From: Gardnerella vaginalis 1500E
Lineage (GTDB): Bacteria; Actinomycetota; Actinomycetes; Actinomycetales; Bifidobacteriaceae
Direction: 5' to 3'
NCBI RefSeq assembly: GCF_000263595.1
Contig: NZ_ADES01000005.1
Coordinates: 62,001-126,000 of the forward strand
Length of the DNA stretch: 64,000 nucleotides
In this document: one piece after another, positions 17,926 to 26,946 of the stretch
Layout of the letters: every line of letters begins with the position of its first letter
Numbering within the stretch: position 1 is the stretch's first letter
Translations under genes and position numbers: made by a program
Notes under the pieces: generated by a model
The model's database searches: none
The model's input: the letters and a program-made list of their open reading frames with translations, nothing else
What the model was told of the DNA's origin: nothing

Positions 17926-18780
17926 GTGACTTATAAACCAAAGTTTTCGCTGGAAGTTTTTCCTCCTAAGCGCACATCTCCTATTGGTACGATTTACGAT
18001 ACTTTGGATGGTTTGAAGGGTCTTGATCCGGATTTTATTTCGGTTACTTACGGCACTGGAAAGCTGCAGGATCGTACTGCTACTGCGCGTATTGCTCATA
18101 CGATCCGTTCCGAATATGGCATTGATGCTGTTGCTCATTTAACAGCTCGCTACCTTAATTATGATGCTGTTGATGAAGCTTTGGAAATGTTTAGCAATGC
18201 TGGCGTTTCCGGCGTTTTGGCTTTGCGTGGCGACGTGATTGCAGGCCAGGAAGCGGCCGGCGTTTTTGAGCACGCTAGTGACTTGGTTTCCTACATTCGT
18301 TCAAAGCACCCGGATTTGCCTATTCTTGGCGCTTGCTACCCGGAGAAGCATCCGGAAGCGGAAAGTTTGCAGGCGGATATTGAGAATCTTAAGCGCAAAG
18401 TTGATGCGGGTGTAACTCACTTAATTTCGCAACTTTTTTACGATAACGAGGATTTTTTGCGCTTCCGTGATTTAGCTCGTGCGGCTGGCATTAACGTGCC
18501 GATTGAGGCTGGCGTGATGCCTGTGGCGAATGCTTCGCAAGTGCAGCGCATGACGAGCTTGTGTGCGTCTCGTATTACTTCACAAGTTTCCGCAATGATG
18601 GATCGTTGGGGGAGTAACGCTGAGTGCTTGCGCGATGCCGGCAGTATTTTTGCTTCTCAGCAGATTAACGATTTAATTGCTGAAGGCGTGGATGGCATTC
18701 ACTTGTATACCATGAATCATCCGGGTATTGCGCGAAGGATTTGGTCGAATGTGAAGCCGCTGTTTACGAAAATTGGGTAG
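17926..18780 (+). CDS. metF: 5,10-methylenetetrahydrofolate reductase
   Basis: 284 residues. TIM-barrel flavoprotein that makes 5-methyltetrahydrofolate, the methyl donor for MetE encoded just upstream. The signature 'SLEVFPPKRTSPI' holds the catalytic glutamate. 'FISVTYGTG', 'VAHLTARYLN', 'LALRGDV' and 'AGVMPVANASQVQRMTSLC' follow in the usual order. GTG 17926 lies after AGGGGGTGAG, only three bases past the metE stop, so the genes are translationally close. Length and order are standard. Confidence 0.96.
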   Translation: MTYKPKFSLEVFPPKRTSPIGTIYDTLDGLKGLDPDFISVTYGTGKLQDRTATARIAHTIRSEYGIDAVAHLTARYLNYDAVDEALEMFSNAGVSGVLALRGDVIAGQEAAGVFEHASDLVSYIRSKHPDLPILGACYPEKHPEAESLQADIENLKRKVDAGVTHLISQLFYDNEDFLRFRDLARAAGINVPIEAGVMPVANASQVQRMTSLCASRITSQVSAMMDRWGSNAECLRDAGSIFASQQINDLIAEGVDGIHLYTMNHPGIARRIWSNVKPLFTKIG

Positions 18781-18820
18781 GAGCGCGACTTTTTGCGAGT
18801 TTCGTAGGTTCTTTAGTATC

Positions 18821-19173
18821 GTCTATGAGTTTTGTAACTGATTTAGTTTTTTGGTTTTGACGAGGCTAGAAAATTTGTGTTTGCGTGCGTCCCGTCCTTC
18901 GGGCGCCCTGGCTGATAAAAGAGTTTAGCGTGTTCGCCTATCTTTAAAGAATGTAGCTTCTCAGTCCTCTTTTAGCACTGAACACAATTTTTCCAGCCTC
19001 TCAACACATTAAACGACAACACAAAACTCATAGACTCGTGCAGAAAGTTACGTAAAGTGCGTGGTTTACTAAGTGCAACTAAAGTCGAAAAATTAAGCTG
19101 CGGTGTGGTGCGTGGTTTGCGTGCCTGGTATAGTGTGTGCAGCAGCAATGATGTTAGTGTTCTTTGAACAACA
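18821..19173 (+). repeat. dispersed nested-palindrome element, copy 2 (after metF)
   Basis: A 215-bp palindromic unit lies at 18821-19035 with the same 15-bp outer inverted repeats, inner stem (18862-18881 and 18981-19000) and core as copy 1, in the same orientation and of identical length. The right-hand flank to ~19173 also matches copy 1 (for example GTGCGTGGTTTACTAAGTGC). It starts 40 bases after metF. No coding capacity seen. Confidence 0.88.
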
Positions 19174-19366
19174 GGCAGTGAGTATTGAAATTTAACATAG
19201 AGTGTGTAATGTATATAAATGCGCAAAAATGTATAAATGCATAAAATAATCGCGTTCTATATTAAACATGTGTTTAGAATCGCCATTAAAACTGTAATCT
19301 AGCTTACACTTATTATATTAATTTTGATCACAAAAACCTGACGAAAACGTTGGAATAAAGCCCCGC

Positions 19367-19376
19367 GGGGGGGGGG
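19367..19376 (+). repeat. poly-G tract of ten bases upstream of the large surface protein
   Basis: Ten consecutive G follow CCCCGC. The tract lies about 30 bases upstream of a promoter-like TTGCAA (19407) and 224 bases before the start of the repeat surface protein. Homopolymeric G tracts of this length commonly vary by slipped-strand mispairing in host-associated bacteria. It may alter promoter strength here. Confidence 0.7.
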
Positions 19377-19406
19377 TCTAGTAGGCTATACATCATAACA
19401 AATATG

Positions 19407-19435
19407 TTGCAAAAGCCTTGTATATTCAGTATTAT
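19407..19435 (+). promoter_or_regulatory. putative promoter of the large surface protein
   Basis: TTGCAA (19407-19412) and TATTAT (19430-19435) are 17 bases apart. This would give a leader of roughly 155 bases to the ATG at 19600, which has AAGGAGA ahead of it. The rest of 19174-19599 is AT-rich, with no gene seen. Confidence 0.45.
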
Positions 19436-19599
19436 TGAATATAAATATCAATAAAAGAGATAGCGATTCAGAGAGCTGTGCAGAAGTTTCATATGTGTTT
19501 GACCGTAGTTCAATCAGCGTTTGATTGCTGCAGCAAGCTCTTCACTAATAAATTCATAAAGACTTGTTAAGAGAGAATCTGGTATTAAGGAGATAGATC

Positions 19600-22500
19600 A
19601 TGGCCAGCTCAAATTCTAGGAAACACGCACGCAAGGTTACATTGGATGCTGCAGTAAGTAGCGCAATTGAAAAGGCTGTTGACGCTCGCAAGATGGCTGC
19701 GTTTACAGTTGGTGCAGCAGGCGTGATTGCTGGTGCAGCGTTTGCTTTTGGTGCAACTCCTGCAATGGCGGCGGAGACTGGTGCTGCTACTACTTCTACT
19801 GATGCAGCCCAGACTCCTGTGACTGCTGGTGAGAAGGCTGGGGCTGCTGCTGAGAATGCTGGTGAGAAGGCTGATGCTGACAAGAAGAATGAAGCTGATA
19901 AGGCTGATAAGAAGAATCAGACTGACGTTAATAAAGAGGATGGGGAGCAGTCTGACAATAAGGAAGATAATAAGTCTGAGAATACTGAAAATACTGACGA
20001 TACTAAAGATAAACCGACTGCTACAAAGAAGCGTGTAAGGCGTGCGGCGGTTGATGAAAATAAGCAAACTGAGACTACTGGATCTGAAACTCATGATCGC
20101 GCTGCTAATGGTGCAGAAAATCAAGATCCTAATAAAATTAAGCCAGCGGCTCAAGATGATGGCAGCACCAAGATTGATATTAACGAGAATAACGCTGACA
20201 CTGTACCAAATGCGTATGCTTGGGGAAGCTCAGATAACACGTATAGCGTAGATGGCGAAAAGCATACTGTTACTTTCCACTTTGCAGCACCAAAAGATGG
20301 TAGCAAGATTACCAATATTGCTATTTTCCCTTCTAAGACAAATGGTTTCAATAATGAAAAAAGTGAGAGAGGTATTGATTTTTACTCGAAAGATAAAAAC
20401 AAACACCAAGCTTATTCTGGCGAATATGAGTTTAATGCGAATGGCGACGGCTCTGCTGATCTTAAGATGACGACTCTTTTTAGAAATGGAAATATCGGCG
20501 GCGCTGAGAAGTATACAGCCAGTCGCTCTATTTTCGTGTACGTAACTAAAGATGGCAAAGAAACGATTGCGTATAAAACAAACGTATTCCGCGCTGTAAC
20601 GCTTGTTCCGCCAAAAACTTCTGGCTCTGTGGTGCTTAAGTATAACCAAGAGCTTACTCCTGAAAAGGTTCAAGCAGCAATCACTGAAGCTGGCAATATT
20701 AATACTGAGCGTAGCGATAAAAAGTCGGTAAATGATCAGCTTTCTGGTAAATTTACAGAAAATATTAAAGTAAAAGCTGATGGTGCTTACGACAAGACTA
20801 CGTTTGATGCTATTAATGCTAAAAAAGCTGGCGATACAAACTCTTATGTAGCTGGCGCGAAGACTCTTAACACCTATATGGTTACGGATTTGGGCTTTAA
20901 GTCGCAAGCTATTCCGCTTACAGTTGCGCGCTACGATACGCGCATTGATAAGCCGATTGTTGAGGACACTGACCCGTCCAAGGTGTCCGACGAGGTAAAA
21001 GCCGATATTAAACGCAAGCTTGCGCGCCTTAATAACGTAAGCCTAGATCAGGTGACTATTAACGACCAGGGTGAATTCACTATCAACTTTGCTGGCGTGG
21101 ATCCAAACGACGCGCCAAAGATTGCTTTGCGAGACCTCGTTTTGAAAAAGCTTGAAGAAAAGGATATTTCTGTTCCTACAGACGACAAATCAGTCATTGT
21201 CGCTAATCCTCTTGGATATTCAAGCGCCGAACTTGACCGAATTAAAACAGCTATTTTTGACGCTAACAAAGACAACAAAGAGCTTGGCCTTACCAGCAAA
21301 GATCAAATTACACTTTCCTACATTACGGGTGACCTTACTGGCGCAGGCGATGCTAATAAAGGCCGTTCAAACGGCTTACAAGAAAATAATATTAATGTAA
21401 CCATTAAGACTGATAAAGCACTTGCGAAGTTTACATCAGACATAACCAAAGATAAACTCACGCGTCTCCCAGATATTCGTACTGATTATAACGTTGAGCT
21501 GGTAAAGAAAAAGCTCGATGGTCGCGATAGCGATGAGGGTTTCTCGTGGAGTGACGATAAACACACTACACTCATCTATCGTTATGACCCAACCAAAGCT
21601 CAAAAGTTCACCGCTCCTGAGATTGTGAAACTTATCAAAGCCACACCTAAGGATCAGAAAACAGGTTTGCGTCCGCTTACGGGTGGTGAAGAGCTCGATC
21701 ACGAAGGTTCGCACGGCAAGCCGACCAAATCTCATATGCATTATTCAATTGATAAAAATGGTGAACCTACTACCGAGCTGACCCTTGGTATGATGAATGG
21801 CGCATATTGGATAGGCGATCCACAAGTTGCTAACTCAGATGCGAATATGGGTGATGAAGAGTCGCAGGTGGGTAAGTATACATGGGACGACGAGGCTGGT
21901 TCTGTAACTGTTGCTGCTAAGCAGAACAAAGTTTTTAAGACACGTCTTTTTGTTGCACCATATGCTTTGACATATTATCGCGGTGTATACACAGATCCGT
22001 ATAAAAAGAATCCAAACAACACGCCTAAGGCAATTAACGTTATCTTTGTGCCGCAGACGAATCATAAGACAAAGGATCTTTCTAAGTCGATTGGCGAGCA
22101 CAAGACTATTAAGGTTGATAATACTGATGTTCCAACCGAGTCTACGTACTACAACGCATCTGATGCTAAGAAGAATGCGTATGATAAGGCGCTTGATGCT
22201 GCCACTAAGCTGTATGCACAAGTAAAGGATACGGACGAGTCGAAGCTTACCGAAGAGCAAAAGGCGCAAATCGATAACGCGACGATTAACCTTAATAAGG
22301 CACGCGCCGAGCTTGATGGTGATGCTACCAAGAAAGAAGAGCTTAAGAAGTCCATCGACGAGAACGGCACAGCTGCTCAAGGCTCTAGCGCTGCAACTGG
22401 TACGCAAGCAACGAACCAGTTCAAGAACGTAAGCGATCCCGACTTCAAAGATGCTGATGGCAAGCCTGATACCAAGAAGAATGAGGATGCTAAGAAAGCT

Positions 22501-25500
22501 AAAGAAGCCTACGACAAGGCTCTCGAAGACGCTAAGACGTTAAATGACGACGAAAACGCCACGCAAAAGGCTGTTGACGACGCCAAGGCGAAACTCGACG
22601 CTGCACGCGCAAAGCTTAACGACTTCACCACCAACAAGGATGAGTTGAATAATGCCATCGCTCAGCATGGTCATGTGAACACGGGTGATGCTACGCAAGC
22701 TGATCCTAACGAAAAGCTCAAGACTGCCGACCCAACCTACCAGAACTCGAGCGAGACAGAACGTACAGCTTACGATAACGCTGTGACTGAAGCAAATAGG
22801 GTTGCGGCCGATCCAAAAGCTTCGCAGAAGGAAGTAAACAAGGCTATTGAGGATCTTAAAAAGGCTAAAGCGGATCTCGACAAGAACGCAACCGACAAGT
22901 CTCCTCTTGACGCTGCCGTGCAGAAGAGCTTCGATAATCCTGATCCAACCAAACCTGACAAGCAAAGCGTGTTCTACAAGAATGCAAAGGCGAAGACTAA
23001 CGATCCTGATGCCCAGCAAGTCGTTAAGAATTACGACGACGCGCTAAAGAAAGCTAAAGAAGTTCTCGCCAATGACAAAGCTACAAAGGCAGATGTAGAA
23101 AAGGCCAAAAAAGATCTTGAAGACGCTGAAGCAGCACTTCATGCTGATAAGTACTCTACGGATAAAACCGATCTTGGTAAAGCGCTTGCTGACAACTTCA
23201 GTGGTTATTTGATGCCAGCGTACTTCAATGCCTTTGATAAAGCGCAAGCTGAGGGCAAAGATTCTCAAGCTGCAAAGGACTTCAAAGCCTATAACGACGC
23301 TTATCACGCTGCCAAAGACTTGATGGATGAATTAAATAAGCCGGGGAGCACCGTAGATCAGAACAAGGTTGATGCAGTTAAGAAACAACTTCTTGACGCC
23401 CGTAAGGCAATCGATAAGTACGCCACCGACACCAGCAAGATTTCGGCGGCGTTGCTTCAGAGTTTGGCTATTCATAATAGCCCAGCGTATAAAAACGCGT
23501 CCGCTGGTGCTGAAGGATCGGATGCTAAGAAGGCTAAAGACGCATATGACAAGGCACTTGAACAGCTGCAAAAAGCCTTCAATGATGAAATGCCCCAAGA
23601 TACGGTCGATGGTAAGCCTGATAGTGATCCAATCTCAACAAATAATATTCCTGCAAAGGATGGAGATACTAGTAGCCCTGACTATCTTAAGAGCATCCAG
23701 TCCCACGCTAAGGGTCAGCCTTTGAATAGGGATGTTACAAAGCTCCTTGAAAAGCTTAACAAAGCTGTTGAAGGTCTGGATAAGTTTAAGACTAAGACCG
23801 ATGAGCTGATTAAGTCGATTAACAAGGATTCGGATACGCATCCAAGCCCTGCGTTTAAGAATGCTTCGCGGCCCGTGTTCCAAAAAGCCGATAGCTCGGG
23901 AGCAGATGACGAGAAAAATGGGCAAGCAAAGCAAGCATATGACAAATATGCCGAAGCACTTAACATAGCAAAAAAGATACTTGCAAAAGTTGGTGTAACG
24001 CAAGAAGAGGTAAACAAAGCTAAAAAAGACCTTGATGACGCGCGTAAAGAGCTTGACAAGTACAATACTGATACCACCAAGCTCACAGCAAGTGTTGGCG
24101 AGCACGGTAAAGAGAAGCAAGGCAATGTGCCTGCTACCGAAGGTACGGTTACATCTGATGCTTATCGCAATGCGTCTGATCCTCACTTCCTAACTGCTGA
24201 TGGCAAGCCTGATGATAATAAGAACAAGCAGGCGGCAGAAGCTAAGAAGGCATACGACAAGGCATTGGCCGAAGCTCAAGAGCTTTTGAAGAAGCATGAC
24301 GATAAAGATACGCCACAAGACGCAAAGCCAACGCAAGCAGAAATCAACGCTGCACTTAAGACTCTCGATGAAGCACGTACCAAGCTGGACACGTACAAGA
24401 CTGATACAACTGCTCTGAGTACAGAAGCAGCGAAGTCTACTGCTGACGGTTCAACCGCAGCTGGTACTGACTTCGAGAATACGCCGGAGTTCAAGAACGC
24501 CGACGCAGATACGAGCGAAGACGCCAAGGGGGATGTTAAAGCCTACAAGGATGCTCTCAAGACTGCGCGCGATCTTGTAAAGGCTGCTACGGAGGCAGGC
24601 AAGAAGAACAGCGAGCGTCCAACGCAGCAGCAGATTAACGATGCGCTTGAGGCTTTGAAGAACGCCAAGAAGCAAATCACCGACAACTACAAGACCGATG
24701 CAGCTGCGCTTAAGGATGCTAAAGACTTTGCAAATGGCGCCTTTAAGAAGACGCCTGAGTATAAGAATGCTGTGGCTCTTAAAGATGATGATAATGCAAA
24801 ACAAGACGATAAGGATAAAGCTAAAACTGCCGTTGAAGCTTTGGATGAGAGCACTAACGACAGCGCATTGAAGAAGGCCATCGAGATTCTTCAGGCATTC
24901 GACGATAACGGCAAGCCAAATCAGGAGGGACCAACGGGAGGCAGAATCCCAACTCAGGCGGAGGTCGATGCAGCGCTTAAGACTTTGCAAGAAGCCATGA
25001 AGACTGTTACCGATGGCTACAAGACTAATGCCGACAAGCTTAAGAACGAGGTAGGCGATAAGGATCAAGACGGCAAGCCGGTTGTTCCTCCGTTTGAAGC
25101 GTCTGTGCCATACAAGAATGCGCTTGAAAAGGCAAAGACGGAAACCGGCGATGCTGCAACTGCCGCTGACTCTGCAACTAAGAAGCTAGAAGCCTACAAC
25201 AAGAAGCTCAAGGATGCTCAAGACTTGATTGCTCAGGTAAATAGCACCGACCCTAACGCCGATCCAGATAAAAAGCCAACGCAAAAGCAGGTAGACGATG
25301 CTCTTGAAGCTTTGAAGAAAGCTAAGAAAGACATTGATGATGCCTTTGCGACTAATGCTAGCGATTTGAAGGATGAGGCTGCGAAGTCTACTGCTTACGG
25401 TGCAACTTCCGTTGGTGACAATGACTTTGAAAATACAACCGAGTTCAAAAATGCGGATGCTAAGAAGACTGATGATGGCAAGGATAATGCTGATGTCGAT

Positions 25501-26835
25501 GCTTATAAGAAAGCGTTGAAGAAAGCTAGGACTTTGCTTAACAAGTTCGATGAGAACGGTAAACCGAAGTCTGGTGAAAAGGATATCCCATCCCAGCAAG
25601 AAGTTGACGAGGCTCTTAATAATCTGAAGGAAATCAAGAAGAAGATTCTTGCCAACTACGTCACCAGCCCGAAGGATCTGTATGACGAAGTTGATAAGTC
25701 TAAGGACGGCGATACTGACACCAACACAGACGTATTCGAGAACACTCCTGCGTTCAAGAACGCGACTGCTAAGGGTGATGATGCATCTAAGCAAGCTCTC
25801 GACGACTATAACAAGAAGCTCAAGGCTGCTAAGGAGATGCTTGAGAAGTTCGATCGAACTACTGGCAAGCCAAAGGCTGGTGCAACTGGCGTACCAACCC
25901 AAAAAGAGCTCGACGATGCTCTAAAGGCCTTGCAAGAAGCCAAGAAGAAGATCGAAGATAACTACAGCACAAGCAAGTATGATTTGCGCCAAGAAGCTGG
26001 TAAGGATTCTGACTTCACTAAGTCTCCTGAGTATCTAAATGCTCAAGCTAAGGGTGATGATGCGTCTAAGCAGGCTCTTGACGAGTACAAGAACGCGCTT
26101 GACGAAGCTAATTCTGTGCTTGCAGATCCTAACGCAACTCAGGCTGAGGTTGATGCGGCTTTGAAGCGTCTTCAGGATGCTAAGGCTAAGCTTAAGGCTG
26201 GAAATAGCACGGATAAGTCTAAGCTTCAGTCCGAGGCTGACGGCGATGCTGACTTCCGTAAGTCGCCGTACTTCATTATTGGCAATAAGGCTGATATTGA
26301 AGCGTATGAGAATGCTTTGGCTGAGGCTCGTCGCGTGCTTGCAGATCCTAATGCTACGCAGGCCGAGGTTGATGCGGCTTTGAAGAAGCTTAAAGATGCT
26401 AAGAAGCGTATTCTTGACTTCTTGAGTCACTTCGGCGGCTCTGGCAATGGTACTGGAGATTGGAATGGCTACGGTTTTGTAAACGGCCATGAGTCTTATG
26501 GTGCTTTGGTAGATAAGACTGCTTTGCAAATCGAAGTTAACAATGCTGTGGAAACTAATGCTAATACTGCTCAGGCTGTGGCTTACAGGCAGGCTTTGGC
26601 TGAGGCTAAGAGCGTGCTTAACGATCCTAATGCTACCCAGGCTCAGGTTGATGCGGCTTTGAGGAAGCTTCAGGCGGCTAAGGCTGCGTTGCTTAATAGT
26701 TTGAGTGGCGCATCTGGCCATAAGATTGCTAAGACTGGTGCTGCAACTGGCTTGTTTGCAGGATTTGCTGCAATCTTCGCAGGTCTTGGTGCTGCAGGCG
26801 TGGCTTCTCGCCGTCGCAAGCATTCTAACGAGTAA
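19600..26835 (+). CDS. giant wall-anchored repeat surface protein (FIVAR/Ebh-like repeats)
   Basis: 2411 residues. A long signal region with a hydrophobic core ends at 'ATPAMAAETG' near residue 60. A Lys/Asp/Glu-rich low-complexity tract follows to about residue 150, then a globular N-terminal region to about 840. I count 16 diverged repeats of about 80-110 residues up to about 2365. Each begins like 'TPEFKNADA' and ends like 'ATQAEVDAALKKLQDAK', the pattern of FIVAR-type three-helix modules in matrix-binding adhesins. The C-terminus 'KIAKTGAATG', a hydrophobic stretch and 'SRRRKHSNE' form a sortase-type anchor with a non-standard IAKTG motif. Role: probably adhesion; ligand unknown. A terminator follows. 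Confidence 0.88.
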   Translation: MASSNSRKHARKVTLDAAVSSAIEKAVDARKMAAFTVGAAGVIAGAAFAFGATPAMAAETGAATTSTDAAQTPVTAGEKAGAAAENAGEKADADKKNEADKADKKNQTDVNKEDGEQSDNKEDNKSENTENTDDTKDKPTATKKRVRRAAVDENKQTETTGSETHDRAANGAENQDPNKIKPAAQDDGSTKIDINENNADTVPNAYAWGSSDNTYSVDGEKHTVTFHFAAPKDGSKITNIAIFPSKTNGFNNEKSERGIDFYSKDKNKHQAYSGEYEFNANGDGSADLKMTTLFRNGNIGGAEKYTASRSIFVYVTKDGKETIAYKTNVFRAVTLVPPKTSGSVVLKYNQELTPEKVQAAITEAGNINTERSDKKSVNDQLSGKFTENIKVKADGAYDKTTFDAINAKKAGDTNSYVAGAKTLNTYMVTDLGFKSQAIPLTVARYDTRIDKPIVEDTDPSKVSDEVKADIKRKLARLNNVSLDQVTINDQGEFTINFAGVDPNDAPKIALRDLVLKKLEEKDISVPTDDKSVIVANPLGYSSAELDRIKTAIFDANKDNKELGLTSKDQITLSYITGDLTGAGDANKGRSNGLQENNINVTIKTDKALAKFTSDITKDKLTRLPDIRTDYNVELVKKKLDGRDSDEGFSWSDDKHTTLIYRYDPTKAQKFTAPEIVKLIKATPKDQKTGLRPLTGGEELDHEGSHGKPTKSHMHYSIDKNGEPTTELTLGMMNGAYWIGDPQVANSDANMGDEESQVGKYTWDDEAGSVTVAAKQNKVFKTRLFVAPYALTYYRGVYTDPYKKNPNNTPKAINVIFVPQTNHKTKDLSKSIGEHKTIKVDNTDVPTESTYYNASDAKKNAYDKALDAATKLYAQVKDTDESKLTEEQKAQIDNATINLNKARAELDGDATKKEELKKSIDENGTAAQGSSAATGTQATNQFKNVSDPDFKDADGKPDTKKNEDAKKAKEAYDKALEDAKTLNDDENATQKAVDDAKAKLDAARAKLNDFTTNKDELNNAIAQHGHVNTGDATQADPNEKLKTADPTYQNSSETERTAYDNAVTEANRVAADPKASQKEVNKAIEDLKKAKADLDKNATDKSPLDAAVQKSFDNPDPTKPDKQSVFYKNAKAKTNDPDAQQVVKNYDDALKKAKEVLANDKATKADVEKAKKDLEDAEAALHADKYSTDKTDLGKALADNFSGYLMPAYFNAFDKAQAEGKDSQAAKDFKAYNDAYHAAKDLMDELNKPGSTVDQNKVDAVKKQLLDARKAIDKYATDTSKISAALLQSLAIHNSPAYKNASAGAEGSDAKKAKDAYDKALEQLQKAFNDEMPQDTVDGKPDSDPISTNNIPAKDGDTSSPDYLKSIQSHAKGQPLNRDVTKLLEKLNKAVEGLDKFKTKTDELIKSINKDSDTHPSPAFKNASRPVFQKADSSGADDEKNGQAKQAYDKYAEALNIAKKILAKVGVTQEEVNKAKKDLDDARKELDKYNTDTTKLTASVGEHGKEKQGNVPATEGTVTSDAYRNASDPHFLTADGKPDDNKNKQAAEAKKAYDKALAEAQELLKKHDDKDTPQDAKPTQAEINAALKTLDEARTKLDTYKTDTTALSTEAAKSTADGSTAAGTDFENTPEFKNADADTSEDAKGDVKAYKDALKTARDLVKAATEAGKKNSERPTQQQINDALEALKNAKKQITDNYKTDAAALKDAKDFANGAFKKTPEYKNAVALKDDDNAKQDDKDKAKTAVEALDESTNDSALKKAIEILQAFDDNGKPNQEGPTGGRIPTQAEVDAALKTLQEAMKTVTDGYKTNADKLKNEVGDKDQDGKPVVPPFEASVPYKNALEKAKTETGDAATAADSATKKLEAYNKKLKDAQDLIAQVNSTDPNADPDKKPTQKQVDDALEALKKAKKDIDDAFATNASDLKDEAAKSTAYGATSVGDNDFENTTEFKNADAKKTDDGKDNADVDAYKKALKKARTLLNKFDENGKPKSGEKDIPSQQEVDEALNNLKEIKKKILANYVTSPKDLYDEVDKSKDGDTDTNTDVFENTPAFKNATAKGDDASKQALDDYNKKLKAAKEMLEKFDRTTGKPKAGATGVPTQKELDDALKALQEAKKKIEDNYSTSKYDLRQEAGKDSDFTKSPEYLNAQAKGDDASKQALDEYKNALDEANSVLADPNATQAEVDAALKRLQDAKAKLKAGNSTDKSKLQSEADGDADFRKSPYFIIGNKADIEAYENALAEARRVLADPNATQAEVDAALKKLKDAKKRILDFLSHFGGSGNGTGDWNGYGFVNGHESYGALVDKTALQIEVNNAVETNANTAQAVAYRQALAEAKSVLNDPNATQAQVDAALRKLQAAKAALLNSLSGASGHKIAKTGAATGLFAGFAAIFAGLGAAGVASRRRKHSNE

Positions 26836-26878
26836 GCTCTAGCGTAACTAGCGTAACTAGCTAGCGTAACTAACTAAT

Positions 26879-26919
26879 CCCTCGCGATTTATCTTTCGAT
26901 AATCCGCGAGGGATTTTTG
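26879..26919 (+). terminator. intrinsic terminator after the surface protein gene
   Basis: CCCTCGCG (26879-26886) pairs with CGCGAGGG (26905-26912), with a further ATT/AAT extension and ATTTTTG after it. The 40 bases before it carry short repeats of TAGCGTAACTA. Confidence 0.85.
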
Positions 26920-26946
26920 TACGCCACCACAGTGTAAAGTTGCGGT

